A DNA stretch of 64,000 nucleotides, from positions 1,240,001 to 1,304,000 of the forward strand of contig JAQFWX010000003.1 of assembly GCA_027605045.1 (NCBI GenBank), written 5' to 3'. Origin of the DNA: Phallus indusiatus (Eukaryota; Basidiomycota; Agaricomycetes; Phallales; Phallaceae). Positions 51,043-61,428 of the stretch are shown one piece after another. The notes below the pieces were generated by a model, which was not told the origin of the DNA, made no database searches, and was given only the letters and a program-made list of their open reading frames with translations. Made by a program: the position numbers and the translations under genes. Numbering within the stretch: the first letter of the stretch is position 1; every line of letters begins with the position of its first letter.

Positions 51043-52344
51043 AACTGTGTCTTGAGCAAGGGTAAGGGAAAAACGAGAGAGCAGTGAAGAAGACAAGTTT
51101 GTTTCACGGAGATCCAAGCTTCATGGCAGCGCAAGAGGGATTTTTTTATATGTACATTCGATCATGGAATTTTGCGTTGAGAAGAGGCAGATAAAGGAGA
51201 ATCAACGCTTGTTCTGCAGCCGTTCATAACCGCGAAGAAAGTTCAGATTATCCAAATCAAGTTCAACGATGAGCCGTCCTGGTGGGTTCGGCAGGAAAAG
51301 AGGTGTCTTGTAGGGCCATGTATACATACAAAGAGTTCACAAAGCGAGGCAAACACGTTGTCCGTGGTAATTTGCCTGGCTTGACAGACATTTGCTTCCG
51401 AAGCCTCGAGGCTGGTTGCAGGATACGTGAATTCTCAGAGGAAAGATCGGGATTGAACAGAGATTTTACAAACAAGGAGCCTGGGAATAAAAATAAGACG
51501 GGTCTCCCTTAGATGATCTGCTGATACTTAAAGCAGACATGTCTGGTATTTCCGATGCAAGGTCCTTCGAGCAACAACGAAATATCAAATATTAACTTGG
51601 AATGTCGACCTGAGGGTGTCACGTTAAGCGTGGCATTTTTTTCTTTCCCACACGATTATTTTTTTGAAGTGGACTCTCGCACCTTCGGTGGTGGATATCT
51701 GCCACGAAAATCAGCCACAAAGTTGTGAGAGAGCTCTGCGATCAGTGTGGAGACCTACTATTTTTACTTGATAATGAATTTTATTCGAAACTGATTTCGA
51801 TCGCATCGCAAACCGTTGAGAGATCGCCGTGCCTGAAAAGAGATCAGTAACTAATTTTGAACCGTCCTTTTAATAAAAGATGCACCAGAGAGAAAGGAAA
51901 GACAGAGACAGACCCTGACCCGGATGCAAATTACCCCTGCAGTGCGAAGGTGCAAGTTTGAAGTCAGCGTCAGACAAAGGAGTACAGCTTTTGCCACGTG
52001 CAGGTATCCATTAAGTTTGGGGCGGCGGATGTGCTACTCTGTGCTACTCGACGGAGCTCTGGGGACCGGTTACTCATAACCAGTCGTTAAATCCGAAACG
52101 ACAAGCAATTAACGTTCCTTGACGTGGGCACACTGCGTTTTCCGCTCAGAACCTACTCAAAAATGCATGACATCTTCCTGGGCAAGTATTGACGCAAAGG
52201 ATCTGAAATCGACACCTGTGTGCCGCTGCGATTCTGTGCTTGGGGTGGCACATCTTTATAATCGACATCTGTATCAAGTAAGGTATGTGGGGAAGGGTAG
52301 GTGTCTATATATATACCTGCTCCATATATACATTTTCCGTGAAA
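51043..52344. other. Long intergenic region upstream of the HMG-box gene
   Basis: 1.3 kb, the longest gene-free stretch. It probably contains the HMG promoter and leader at its left end and the promoter of the small gene at its right end. GCCACGTGC (E-box) occurs near 51996. Short open frames present here lack ATG starts or coding bias. No repeat or mobile element recognised. Confidence 0.5.
52306..52313 (+). promoter_or_regulatory. TATA box of the 125-aa orphan gene
   Basis: TATATATA lies about 32 bp before the ATG at 52345; a second TATATA follows at about 52325. The spacing is short for a fungal TATA-to-start distance but the element is clear. Confidence 0.45.
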
Positions 52345-52799
52345 ATGAAAACCACAAATCACAATTTCCACGGTGACGGCATTGTACATGTAAGTCTGGC
52401 GAATCTTCTCACAGTATCCCAAAATGACGGCCAAGACTTTTGGTAAGATGCTCGGAATGCCGATGAAAGGGATATCAATATCCTTGACTAGGACTACTTG
52501 TCAAACGTAAACCTTTTAGGCAAACAAGTGACTTGTTGACCAGCGAGCAGGAGGCCATTAACCAAGAAGATTATTGCAGTCCACGTCGAAAAGAATTGCC
52601 AAGGTTTGGAGTTCAAGAAGTCGCCGTGAGCGGTCGGTACTTGGCCAAGGATGTTTCATCGCACTTGATAAGACTTTCTTCTGATCGTCCCTTGTTCAAT
52701 ACAGAAATTTCGAATCTGCTGGAGAATAGCGCAGCGTTGTCATGTCCAGAAAGGAAGGAAGTCGTAATACAATTCATAGCAAACTCTTGGCCATCATAA
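52345..52799 (+). CDS. Hypothetical 125-residue protein
   Basis: Two exons (52345-52442, 52520-52799) with a standard intron (TG|GTAAGA ... TTTTAG) and closed phase. Not recognised. No signal peptide or membrane segment; the sequence is mixed-charge with three Cys (EDYCSPRRKEL, ALSCPERKEV) and predicted helices near the C-terminus (FNTEISNLLENSAALSC, VVIQFIANSW). It sits alone between the HMG factor and the ammonium transporter. A lineage-specific protein is likely; a spurious frame is not excluded. Confidence 0.5.
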
Positions 52800-53284
52800 T
52801 AATGAAACGAATGGGTATAATATTTACACTAGAGACGATACCGGGATATACGGCAACGCTTCGGTTTTGATAATTCAGCTGATGTTGGAGATGATGAGCG
52901 GTTAATACCACTACATATTTGATCTTTGTCGAACGTGATGATCATCTCGCCGTTGATATCCCTCCGACATGCAACAGATAAATCGCCAGCGCGTACACAC
53001 AACATATTGTTGTTGTTGAGATGTTTGTATGACATAGCTTCATTCATCTCGGCGAAAGAAAGAGCGATGAAGGAAGAGAAAGCTAAGAAAAAAATTTTGT
53101 ATGCCAATAATAATTACATAAGCGCTCAGCTTTCAGAGCAAAAAATACGTAAGATGCTTATAATGAATACAGTTGGTTACGTAATCAAACGGAAGTAAAT
53201 CCACGAACAGCCAATGACGCCGTATATACTTATCGTCCACCCAGAGACAAGTATGCCAGTCTGCTCATTCTCTTTTCTTTGACC
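52800..53284. other. Intergenic upstream of the ammonium transporter
   Basis: 485 bp. A minus-strand frame (53107-52829) would encode a 92-residue protein with a signal-peptide-like start but has no ATG there. Otherwise no feature; it must hold the transporter promoter. Confidence 0.45.
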
Positions 53285-55533
53285 ATGTACGACCGAGTAC
53301 TCCCTCGAACAACGTCAAAGCTGTTAAATGCACCCGCTGCTCTTAGTATGTGTTTGTTTTTTTTTCGTTGTCGAAGGGTGTTACTGCAGCCACTGACCGA
53401 TCGTCATCTTTTTAAGACACTGATAATACGTCGACGTAAATATAGCCTCTCTGCTGCCAGTAACAAAACGCTGATCTATTTGTTATCAGCTTCGATAGAG
53501 GCGATGTAGGCTTCGTGATCTTATCAGGAGCTTTGGTTCGTCATTATCTCGCAGGATTGTGTGTTGTTATCTAACAGGGCGCGTTATGATAACGATAAAA
53601 ATATGGATCTACAGGTCAGCTTTATGATACCGGGTCTCGCTTTCCTCTATTCCGGCCTGGCCCGGCGGAAGTCTGCTCTTTCATTGATTTGGGCAGTTTG
53701 CGCCTCTAATGCAATTGTGATCTTCACATGGTTCTTTTGGGGCTACTCTCTAGCATTCTCATCTTCGGCGACCAATGGTTTTATCGGAAATGTTGCACAT
53801 ATTGGTTTAAGATCTGTCCTTAAAGAGCCATCGCCTGGTTCTCCTTTGATTCCAGAGCTTTTATATGCGTTCTTTCAGATGGAATTCGCCGCCGTTACTG
53901 TCGGTATCCTGATGGGTGGTGTGGCAGAAAGAGGAAGGGTATTGCCAGCTATGGTCTTCTCGTTCCTATGGACAACTTTGGTTTATTGCCCTCTGGCTTG
54001 CTGGGCATGGAACGTGAACGGTTGGGCCTTCACGTGGGTGAGTCCGGTTAAGAGGCGCTTTTCAATATACTTCCCTCATTAATTATCAAACCTCTTTATC
54101 TTTAGGGCGTTGTTGATTTTGCAGGTAGAGAAATACTACGTTTTCTCGTGGCACCTATTGTATGATTCTAAATGACCATTCTTAACGCGGCAACAGGCGG
54201 TGGACCGGTCGAAATTGGGTCTGGTGTCGCCGGACTCGCCTACTCTCTGGTCTTGGGGAGACGGCAAGAAAAGGAACTGTTGAATTTTCGTCCCCATAAT
54301 GTGGGTCTGGTCGCCCTAGGGACGTGGATTCTGTGGTTGGGTCAGTAGTTTATATTCACAGAATGCTAACCTTTGAAATAATCTTGATATTTTTCATTCT
54401 GACAGGCTGGATTGGGTCAGTAGTGTGATACTATTCTTACTATCATTATGTTACTCACAAGTCTACGTCATTCAAGATTCAACGCCGGTTCGGCTTTCGG
54501 AGCAAATCTACGTGCTATCGTCGCAGCGTGGAACTCTTTCATTTGCGCAGCAATGGGCGGAATCGTTTGGTGCCTTCTCGACTTCAGACTCGAAAGGAAA
54601 TGGACTATGGTCGGGTTTTGTTCGGGAACCATCGCGGGTTTGGTTGCTGCAACCCCGTCTTCAGGATTTGTACCCACTTGGGCGTCCATCGTCATAGGCA
54701 TCGTGACAGGTGCCGTGTGCAACTACGCGACTAAGAGTATGTTTTTTTTATGATGACACGACCTATTTTCCAATAGTTGATTGATTAAATTAGTCAAATT
54801 CCTGTTTCACGTCGATGACGCTCTCGACCTTTTCGCTGAACATGCTGTCGGTGGGATTGTAGGTCTACTGGCGAACGCTTTTTTCGCGGATAAGAACATA
54901 GTGTCGTTGGACGGTGTGAGCACTATTGAAGGTGGATGGATCAATCACAACTGGTATATGAAAAATAAAGTCTTGTCTTGTTTTTGTGTGAACTCCTTTT
55001 TTCTAGGAAACAGCTGTATAAGCAATTTGCTTATATATGCGCCTGCATTGGCTATAGTAAGCACTCTATTTTGTGTGGTTTTCGACAAAACGCTCACTCA
55101 AAACTGCTATTCTCTATAAGCTTTCACTGTAACTTGTATACTTGCGAAGTTGGTTGACCTCATTCCCGGTCTGCAGTTACGAGCTAGTGCCTATGCTGAG
55201 CAACTAGGAATGGATGAAACCGAAGTGAGATTCTTTGTTGCTGTTTTCTTCTGTATACTTAGCGCAACTAAATGTACTTTTTAGATCGGGGAATTCGCCA
55301 ATGATTACATCGAGATTCGACGAGATTTCCTCGATTGGGCACCACCTGTTACGCCAGTGACAAGTTCCAATGACGATGATACCATGAGAAAACAATACGC
55401 AGCTGGTGACCGCCATGGAAAACCCGACCACAGTCCTTCAATATCAATGGAGGAGAATTCGCGTGAGATGGAAAAGACAACACCTGCCGGTAGCACGGAG
55501 AAGGACTCGGGCCTGCCTACTGTGCGTGAATGA
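53285..55533 (+). CDS. Ammonium transporter (Mep/Amt family)
   Basis: Plasma-membrane ammonium channel or transporter, in fungi often also a nitrogen sensor. Twelve exons (53285-53345, 53417-53435, 53490-53535, 53615-54037, 54106-54124, 54197-54340, 54406-54415, 54477-54736, 54794-54953, 55007-55056, 55121-55224, 55285-55533) give 514 residues with 11 membrane segments. Signatures: FMIPGLAFLYSGLARRKSAL, PLACWAWNVNGWAF, WIGFNAGSAFGANLRA, FHVDDALDLFAEHAVGGIVG (family His-containing motif; the first pore His position reads in CWAW...). The C-terminal tail is Glu/Ser-rich. Exon 54406-54415 is only 10 nt. The two first exons are inferred from phase and are less certain. Confidence 0.92.
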
Positions 55534-56291
55534 CACCGTGAGCGATTCGACGGTCGCGCGCAAGCATGTGATAAGAACGTGTATGTGTTTAGCATATCCT
55601 TGTACATGAGCGTGGAGAACGCAAGCACATTAAAGAGAGAGAATACACAATATTTATTATGTAACTTGGCGATACACGGACTCGGATGATTAATTGATTG
55701 ATCAACTTTAATTGATGGACAAAGTGGCAGGCGCAACCTGAACACGTATGTACATAGTACATACATACATACATACACTTTCTAGAGACTATACCTAATT
55801 TATACACACTGTTCTGCATCAGACTATTCTATCACGAAATGGCTGCGTCTACCAAGGCGCGCCAGCCATTTTTAATTGGCTTTGCGAACTGCGGCGTCTA
55901 CTCGGACAGGCTCTTTCCACGAGCAGCCACGCGACCGTCCTATGGCTCTGGGAAAACATTGCGCACTAAATCTGATAGCTGGCACTACACATAAACTTTC
56001 CGCGGAACAAGAATACTAGCGTATGGCTCACCCGAGTGTAGACTCATAAATCGAAAGACGAGCAATATCCATCGAGCTGGAGAATCTCGGAAAGAAAAGA
56101 AAGAAAGAAAGCAGACAAGAAAGAGAAACAACACACAGTAAGGTTCTGTTTTGTTACATCTTGCATCATCATCATTGACAATATTGACACACAAAAGAAT
56201 TGGAGTGTCGGAGTTACGCATTTGGTGACTGTGCGCCTCAGCTTTTTGGACATTCTTTATAAATTTCACAATTTGATTCCGTCCGACTGCC
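55534..56291. other. Intergenic between ammonium transporter and F-box gene
   Basis: 758 bp. Contains a (TACA)n microsatellite at about 55758-55778 and a GAAA-rich stretch near 56090-56112. Open frames on the minus strand here are compositional. No gene recognised. Confidence 0.55.
55758..55778. repeat. (TACA)n microsatellite
   Basis: Five tandem TACA units, preceded by diverged copies, in non-coding DNA downstream of the ammonium transporter. Confidence 0.85.
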
Positions 56292-58052
56292 ATGGCACTC
56301 CAGCAGCGGTCCTCGTCGCCGTCTACTATATCTTCGCCACCTTCATCACCATCCTCTATGTCGCACTTACCCACGTTGCTCAAGATCCCAACCGAAATTA
56401 ACGAGCGCATCATCACCATGAGCGAACCCACCGCCGTCAGCGCCATGGCCCAATCATGCACATACTTTCGAAATCTTATCCATCGCCCACTTGACCAGCA
56501 TATCTGGAGATCTCTTTATCTCGTCAAATTCGACGACCCCAAACTCACACTTTCTTTCAATAACTCCCCACCCACCGACTATCCATGGGCTCGCAGTTTC
56601 CAGGACAGAGTTCGCGCAGAGATTCTCCTTACACGCCGCTCAAAGTTTCATACCCTCTCCCACACAGACCAGGATTTCGTTCTTCGCATGCTCACAGACG
56701 CTGTCTCCTTCTCCCCTATAGCTGCCTCCTTGACGTCTTCCCAGGATTTGCAATGGGTCAAACGTCTCATCGTTGCAGGAGAAGTATTCAAAGACTTTCA
56801 TTTAATTCCCTACCCGTCACAGTTACATGTCAGATTACATGTCTATTTTGGCTTCACATATGAAGAAGGACAACCTTCTGTCGACAGTGATGCCCGTCTC
56901 GCATCACGCACATTTGTCTATGACCTCCGCAAATATACACGAGCTAATTTATGGGGTCCTTTCCAAGTTCTTTCCACAAGTCAAGTCCGCTCCGCAAGTC
57001 AAGTCCGCGTTGATTGGACCTATCTGGACCATATGATCAACGTCGTCGCCATGAATTTAGAGGATCTGTTGGAACTACGTGACGAACTAAGACCTCCAAT
57101 GGGACTGGGTGCTGTTACTGCATATTCAGCTCCCAATACCGATCCATCGTCTCACGACTGGGCCGGAATCGAAGGAAAGTGGTACAGATATGTTTGTTTT
57201 ATGGACTATAGGTACTGTGCAATATCTTTCTGGTATAATATTTGACCTTTGTAAGGAATTTTCTTCCCACAGAGATCTCTTTGGTAAGCTCCGTTTCCTT
57301 CATCTTTCCTTTACACTTCTGCTAATTACCCTATGACCAGCCTTGAATGTAAGTTTAAAACTTTACTTTGATACATGGGCTAACCTCCGTTCAACCAATT
57401 TTCTCAAGTTTTCGACGCCTGCAGATAATACGCCTTTGAATACATCGATATTCGAAGATGACGACTTTCAAGAAGCAGTCCGGTTAATCGAATTGGATCT
57501 TCGAATAGTAAAGAAGGCTGCTGATAGTCAAAATCCCACTCGGCCAATACTTCATTTCGAGGGTAGCAGCAAGAACACTACCCAACAGGTGCGATAAGAA
57601 AATTACAGAAAGCCCACATTTAACCCTGAAACTCCTTACTCAGGGTAATGAAACTCGCGTGCGGGGGACAGTTCAGATGACCGCCGACGGACAAGTCCGA
57701 TGGAAATATGTGGATACTTCCTTTTCGTTTTCGGGAATGGTGGACTAATAATTTATGAATAGGTATCTGTCTACGATGGCTTCACACAGTGGAGGTGGGT
57801 CTTCTTTATTGAAAACCATGCTGATTTCTGGACCAAAATGAATGAACATTACTGCAGCTCCGAAGGTATCCAAATCGGTGGCGTAGCTTCTGCAATGGGA
57901 GTAGTTGGCACTTGGACAGGTGCGCGACATTCGGAGCATGATCCTGTTGGTATGTCTAGACTTGGAGCACTCATCCTATATATATGCATGTATCAATTGT
58001 CTGTATCTCTGCAGGTCCTTTCTGGCTATGGAAAGTGGAAAACTTCGTTTAA
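56292..58052 (+). CDS. F-box protein (agaric type, substrate unknown)
   Basis: Probable SCF ubiquitin-ligase adaptor. Eight exons (56292-57211, 57273-57283, 57341-57348, 57409-57588, 57644-57709, 57763-57794, 57858-57949, 58015-58052) give 448 residues. The F-box reads LLKIPTEINERIITMSEPTA followed by AMAQSCTYFRNLIH and IWRSLYL. The C-terminal half ends VSVYDGFTQWSSEGIQIGGV, GVVGTWTGARHSEHDPVGPF and WLWK, a domain I have seen only in basidiomycete F-box proteins. Two consecutive exons are 11 and 8 nt; phases close. A Ser/Pro-rich leader precedes the F-box. Near-duplicate SQVRSASQVRVD marks a small internal repeat. Confidence 0.82.
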
Positions 58053-58297
58053 ATATGGCTATTTTTGTTTTCCGCTTATCTTCTTTCGCTGGTATCAATT
58101 AGTGACCATTGTAGTACTAGGCATACATTGGATATTAATTAAGACATGTAACAATCACGTGCAAAATAACCTGTACTCAATAGTAATAATTTCTTGCGAT
58201 GGTCACGTCTATAACAGCTATCTTACTTTCTACTCAGGCCTGCATGACGGCCCCTCTCTCTCAAAGCTGAGTATATTCTTTTCATGTTTCCACTTCA
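58053..58297. other. Intergenic, F-box gene to 662-aa orphan
   Basis: 245 bp, AT-rich, no motif recognised. Holds the F-box 3' end and the next promoter. Confidence 0.45.
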
Positions 58298-60555
58298 ATG
58301 CCAGCCTCCAGCCTTAGATTCGGGAATACTTTGCACTACTATAGCCTCTTGTCGTCCTCAGAGGACCTTACCGGCAGCCATGGCTCTCTACTAGGGGAGT
58401 ATGATAACAATTATAGCACTGGAAAGGTCTCAACCCGATCTAATTTTTATACTCTATGGAAAAAATCTGCTAGTAATGACTGTCTGTCTAATGAACTAAC
58501 GGCGACGTCGACATCCGGCGCTCCCGACGCACTGAGTCTTCAACATCCTGTCCGAAAACCTCCTTCTAGCTATCTCGAGTCATCAAATGAAGCATCTTCT
58601 ATTCTCAGATCGGATAAAGGACCTTGGGAAATTAATGAACCTATTTCATCTTGTGAGCACTTCTTAGGCAGCCTTGGTAACCCTTCATTGCCAGCCATGG
58701 CACAGAATTGGTATCGGAATGTCCCTTTGCCCGCATATATATCCACACCAGACCTTCTCATGGAGCACGGCCGCATAGACTCCTTTATTCCTGTCTCAGA
58801 GGCACCTCCTCGTTCATTCACGTTGGACTCTTTCATGGATATCGAAAGTATTGATTCTGAGCCTCTGGAGACTGCCTGGGAGACTGATCTGGATTCTGAT
58901 TTGAATAATTATAATGCTATGACCGGTCACTCATCTTCAATTGATTCTCGACCCTCTTCAATAACGAATGGTTCGACTTTATTTTCTCTCTTTGAATCCC
59001 GTCGCAATAAACGCCTATCACTTCCACGAAGTCCTGCTCTTTCGACCAAGACTATCCGACAAGGTTTTTTAAACTTGAATTATATTCGCATTCGCCAAAG
59101 GTCTTTTCTTCTCCCACTTCAGAAACTCGCATCCAGTGAGGTATCACAGAATCGCGACCATCATTGGCTCAGTCATCGCCGACGCCTGAAGGTCCAAAGA
59201 AGGTAATAATTTCCTTTCAAACCCTCTTCCCCTTGAAGCAACCAATTCACTCTCGTCATTCTCTCGATTAAATATTCAGGGATTACCGGCCCTGCGTAAA
59301 CGCATCAGTGCCGTTTTCAGAAATGATCTTTGGAATCCGACTCATCATTCAAATAACCGTAATTCGTTGCCACCATATCCAGGTTCGCACATATCATTAA
59401 TTTTTTGTAGTGTGACCAAAAATATAATATTTCCAATAGGAACCATTCAAGACTCGCAGTCTAGTGTTTTTTACCACGACGATCCGTTCGTTGCAAACCC
59501 ATCCGCGATACCAGCCTTTCTAGTAAGACCCTGCAATCGACTAAACACATCCATTATCTCCGAGGTTCCACTGTCTCCCTCCCGTGACAATAATGCAACA
59601 ATTCACTCGGAGAAATTTAACACTTCGTCAGGACCGTCGGAAGCATCAACGTCAGCAGCTACTACTAGTACACTTTCGCTCAAAGATAAGCCTTTGCCAG
59701 GTATCCCCATCGAGCAAGAAGTTGTCGATTTCCGTCGTTCAATTATTGGAGAGAAAGACGACCTGATTGATACTGATGCAGTAACTGCTTCATCTTGCTT
59801 CGAGAGCGAAACGGGATGTTTTGACGTGCTGGACGGGAAATGGCCGGAGCCGCCTCGTCATATGCTATTCCTCGATCCTGATATGGCCGAGACTCTTCGT
59901 TATGGTCAACGGGTAGGCAATAATATGAAGGAATTGGATGCATGGGCAGTAAGTTTTCATCGTCTTCTTGACTACCGTTTGCTTGTTGGATACTAAGAGA
60001 ACAACTCAGAAATGTTCCCGTAATAATAATGCTAGTGAAAACCATACCCACAAATCGAAACTGTGTCATCCAAAGGAAAGTGTAAAGGATCTGTTATCAT
60101 CATTCGAGGTATACTTGAACGGCTCCCGAGTAACCTCCCAGCCTCCATTACCAAATACCCTAATCTTTCCGCATAACGAAATTACCGATCCAATGGAATC
60201 AGGATATACGGTTGCTTTAACGATACGAGCTTCGGCCAGGTCGCAGCTGATATCATTTTGCACTTTATATGCGGACACTACTCTTACATTTGAGCAACCG
60301 GCCTGTTCAAGTTCAGCTGCCACAAGCAAAATGCAAGTTGGAATGTCAATGAAAAGAAGCCATGTTTCTACTCAAGAAAATGCTTATATGGAAGTAAGCA
60401 TAGAAACACAAAATAGAAACAGCAAAATGAAAGCGGATAATCTTATGGAGATTGTTTCAGAAGGGGCATTGCAATCGCCTATGGACTTGGTAGAGCTACC
60501 ATGCACATTAGGCGAATTGGCGATGACCATAAGTAAAATGGCCATCGTTGATTAG
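58298..60555 (+). CDS. Hypothetical 662-residue low-complexity protein
   Basis: Five exons (58298-59063, 59150-59202, 59280-59382, 59440-59948, 59998-60555) with closed phases. Not recognised. The protein is Ser/Thr/Pro/Asp-rich and largely disordered, with SP/TP-type sites (LPRSPALSTK, SSPTPEGPKK) and LKDKPLPGIPIEQEV, which resembles proline motifs in signalling or cytoskeletal adaptors. The last exon encodes a helix-rich C-terminus (ESVKDLLSSFEVYLNG). The intron before 59150 is 86 nt, longer than usual, so an extra small exon may be missed. Confidence 0.6.
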
Positions 60556-61428
60556 GGTAGTTTCGATGATAAACAAAGCCGGGAGAGAAACGTATTCTGG
60601 GAACCGAAATTTGCTGAGAGAAGTGCAAAGGGCTGTATGAAACTGTCATAGCAGGACTTGGTCGAAGATGGTGATTATGCGCACGGACTTCATAATGTAA
60701 AACGCTGTTTAAATATATTTATTTCTCGAAAAGGTTGGAGTAACCATCTATGCAGACATGATGAGGAGAAAAAGTATTGGAAGACGAAGCATTGGCCAGC
60801 CACGCAATGAAAATTTGATTACAACAGCAAAGAGATTTCCTGGTAGAAAAGGGACAACTGTGAGTGCGCCATGGTAGGGAAGTCAACAGCTCGTCCAAGT
60901 TCTACAGATGCTTGAATAAATAAAGTCGAACGTGGGACCTGATCAGCGGTTTTTGCGCTTAGTGGGAAGATGCGCAAATATGATTTTCGAGAGTTTGAAA
61001 CTGTGATAATTATCCTCTTGGACCGCGGGGTCCATGTACGTAACGATACTCATTAATATGCTGTTAGCTTGAGGGTTGATTAACATGCATTTATATGATT
61101 CGCAAGAGGGGAAGCTGCGACATCGAGAAGAGAAAAATAAGTCGAATTGAAACGAAATGTTCCTCAATGTGTTACTTTGTTATGGAAAGGAACAAAGGCG
61201 GCGAGCTAGTCCATCGTGAACCAGTAGTTTATTATAATTCTCTAGTTGTCACGGGTGAAATGAACTAGCTCTCGAGTTTTCGCATGTTGATATGTGCACA
61301 TGGTCGTGGTAAGAAAATATTCGCCACCTAGCCTGTTTACTCTCAATATCGAATAGGAAAATTTTCTACCACGCGATAATTGAGGTTGGAACCAAACTTA
61401 CGGTAAACATTCGAGCCTAATAACTATA
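60556..61428. other. Intergenic, convergent 3' ends of the 662-aa orphan and CCA1
   Basis: 873 bp. No open frame with coding character, repeat or RNA gene seen. Presumed 3' untranslated regions. Confidence 0.55.

Noticed and set aside
55305..55778. Minus-strand 157-codon frame opposite the transporter tail
   Set aside because: It includes the TACA microsatellite and the antisense of the conserved transporter C-terminus.
55985..56461. Minus-strand 158-codon frame
   Set aside because: It overlaps the first exon of the F-box gene and runs into low-complexity intergenic DNA; no domain or splice structure.
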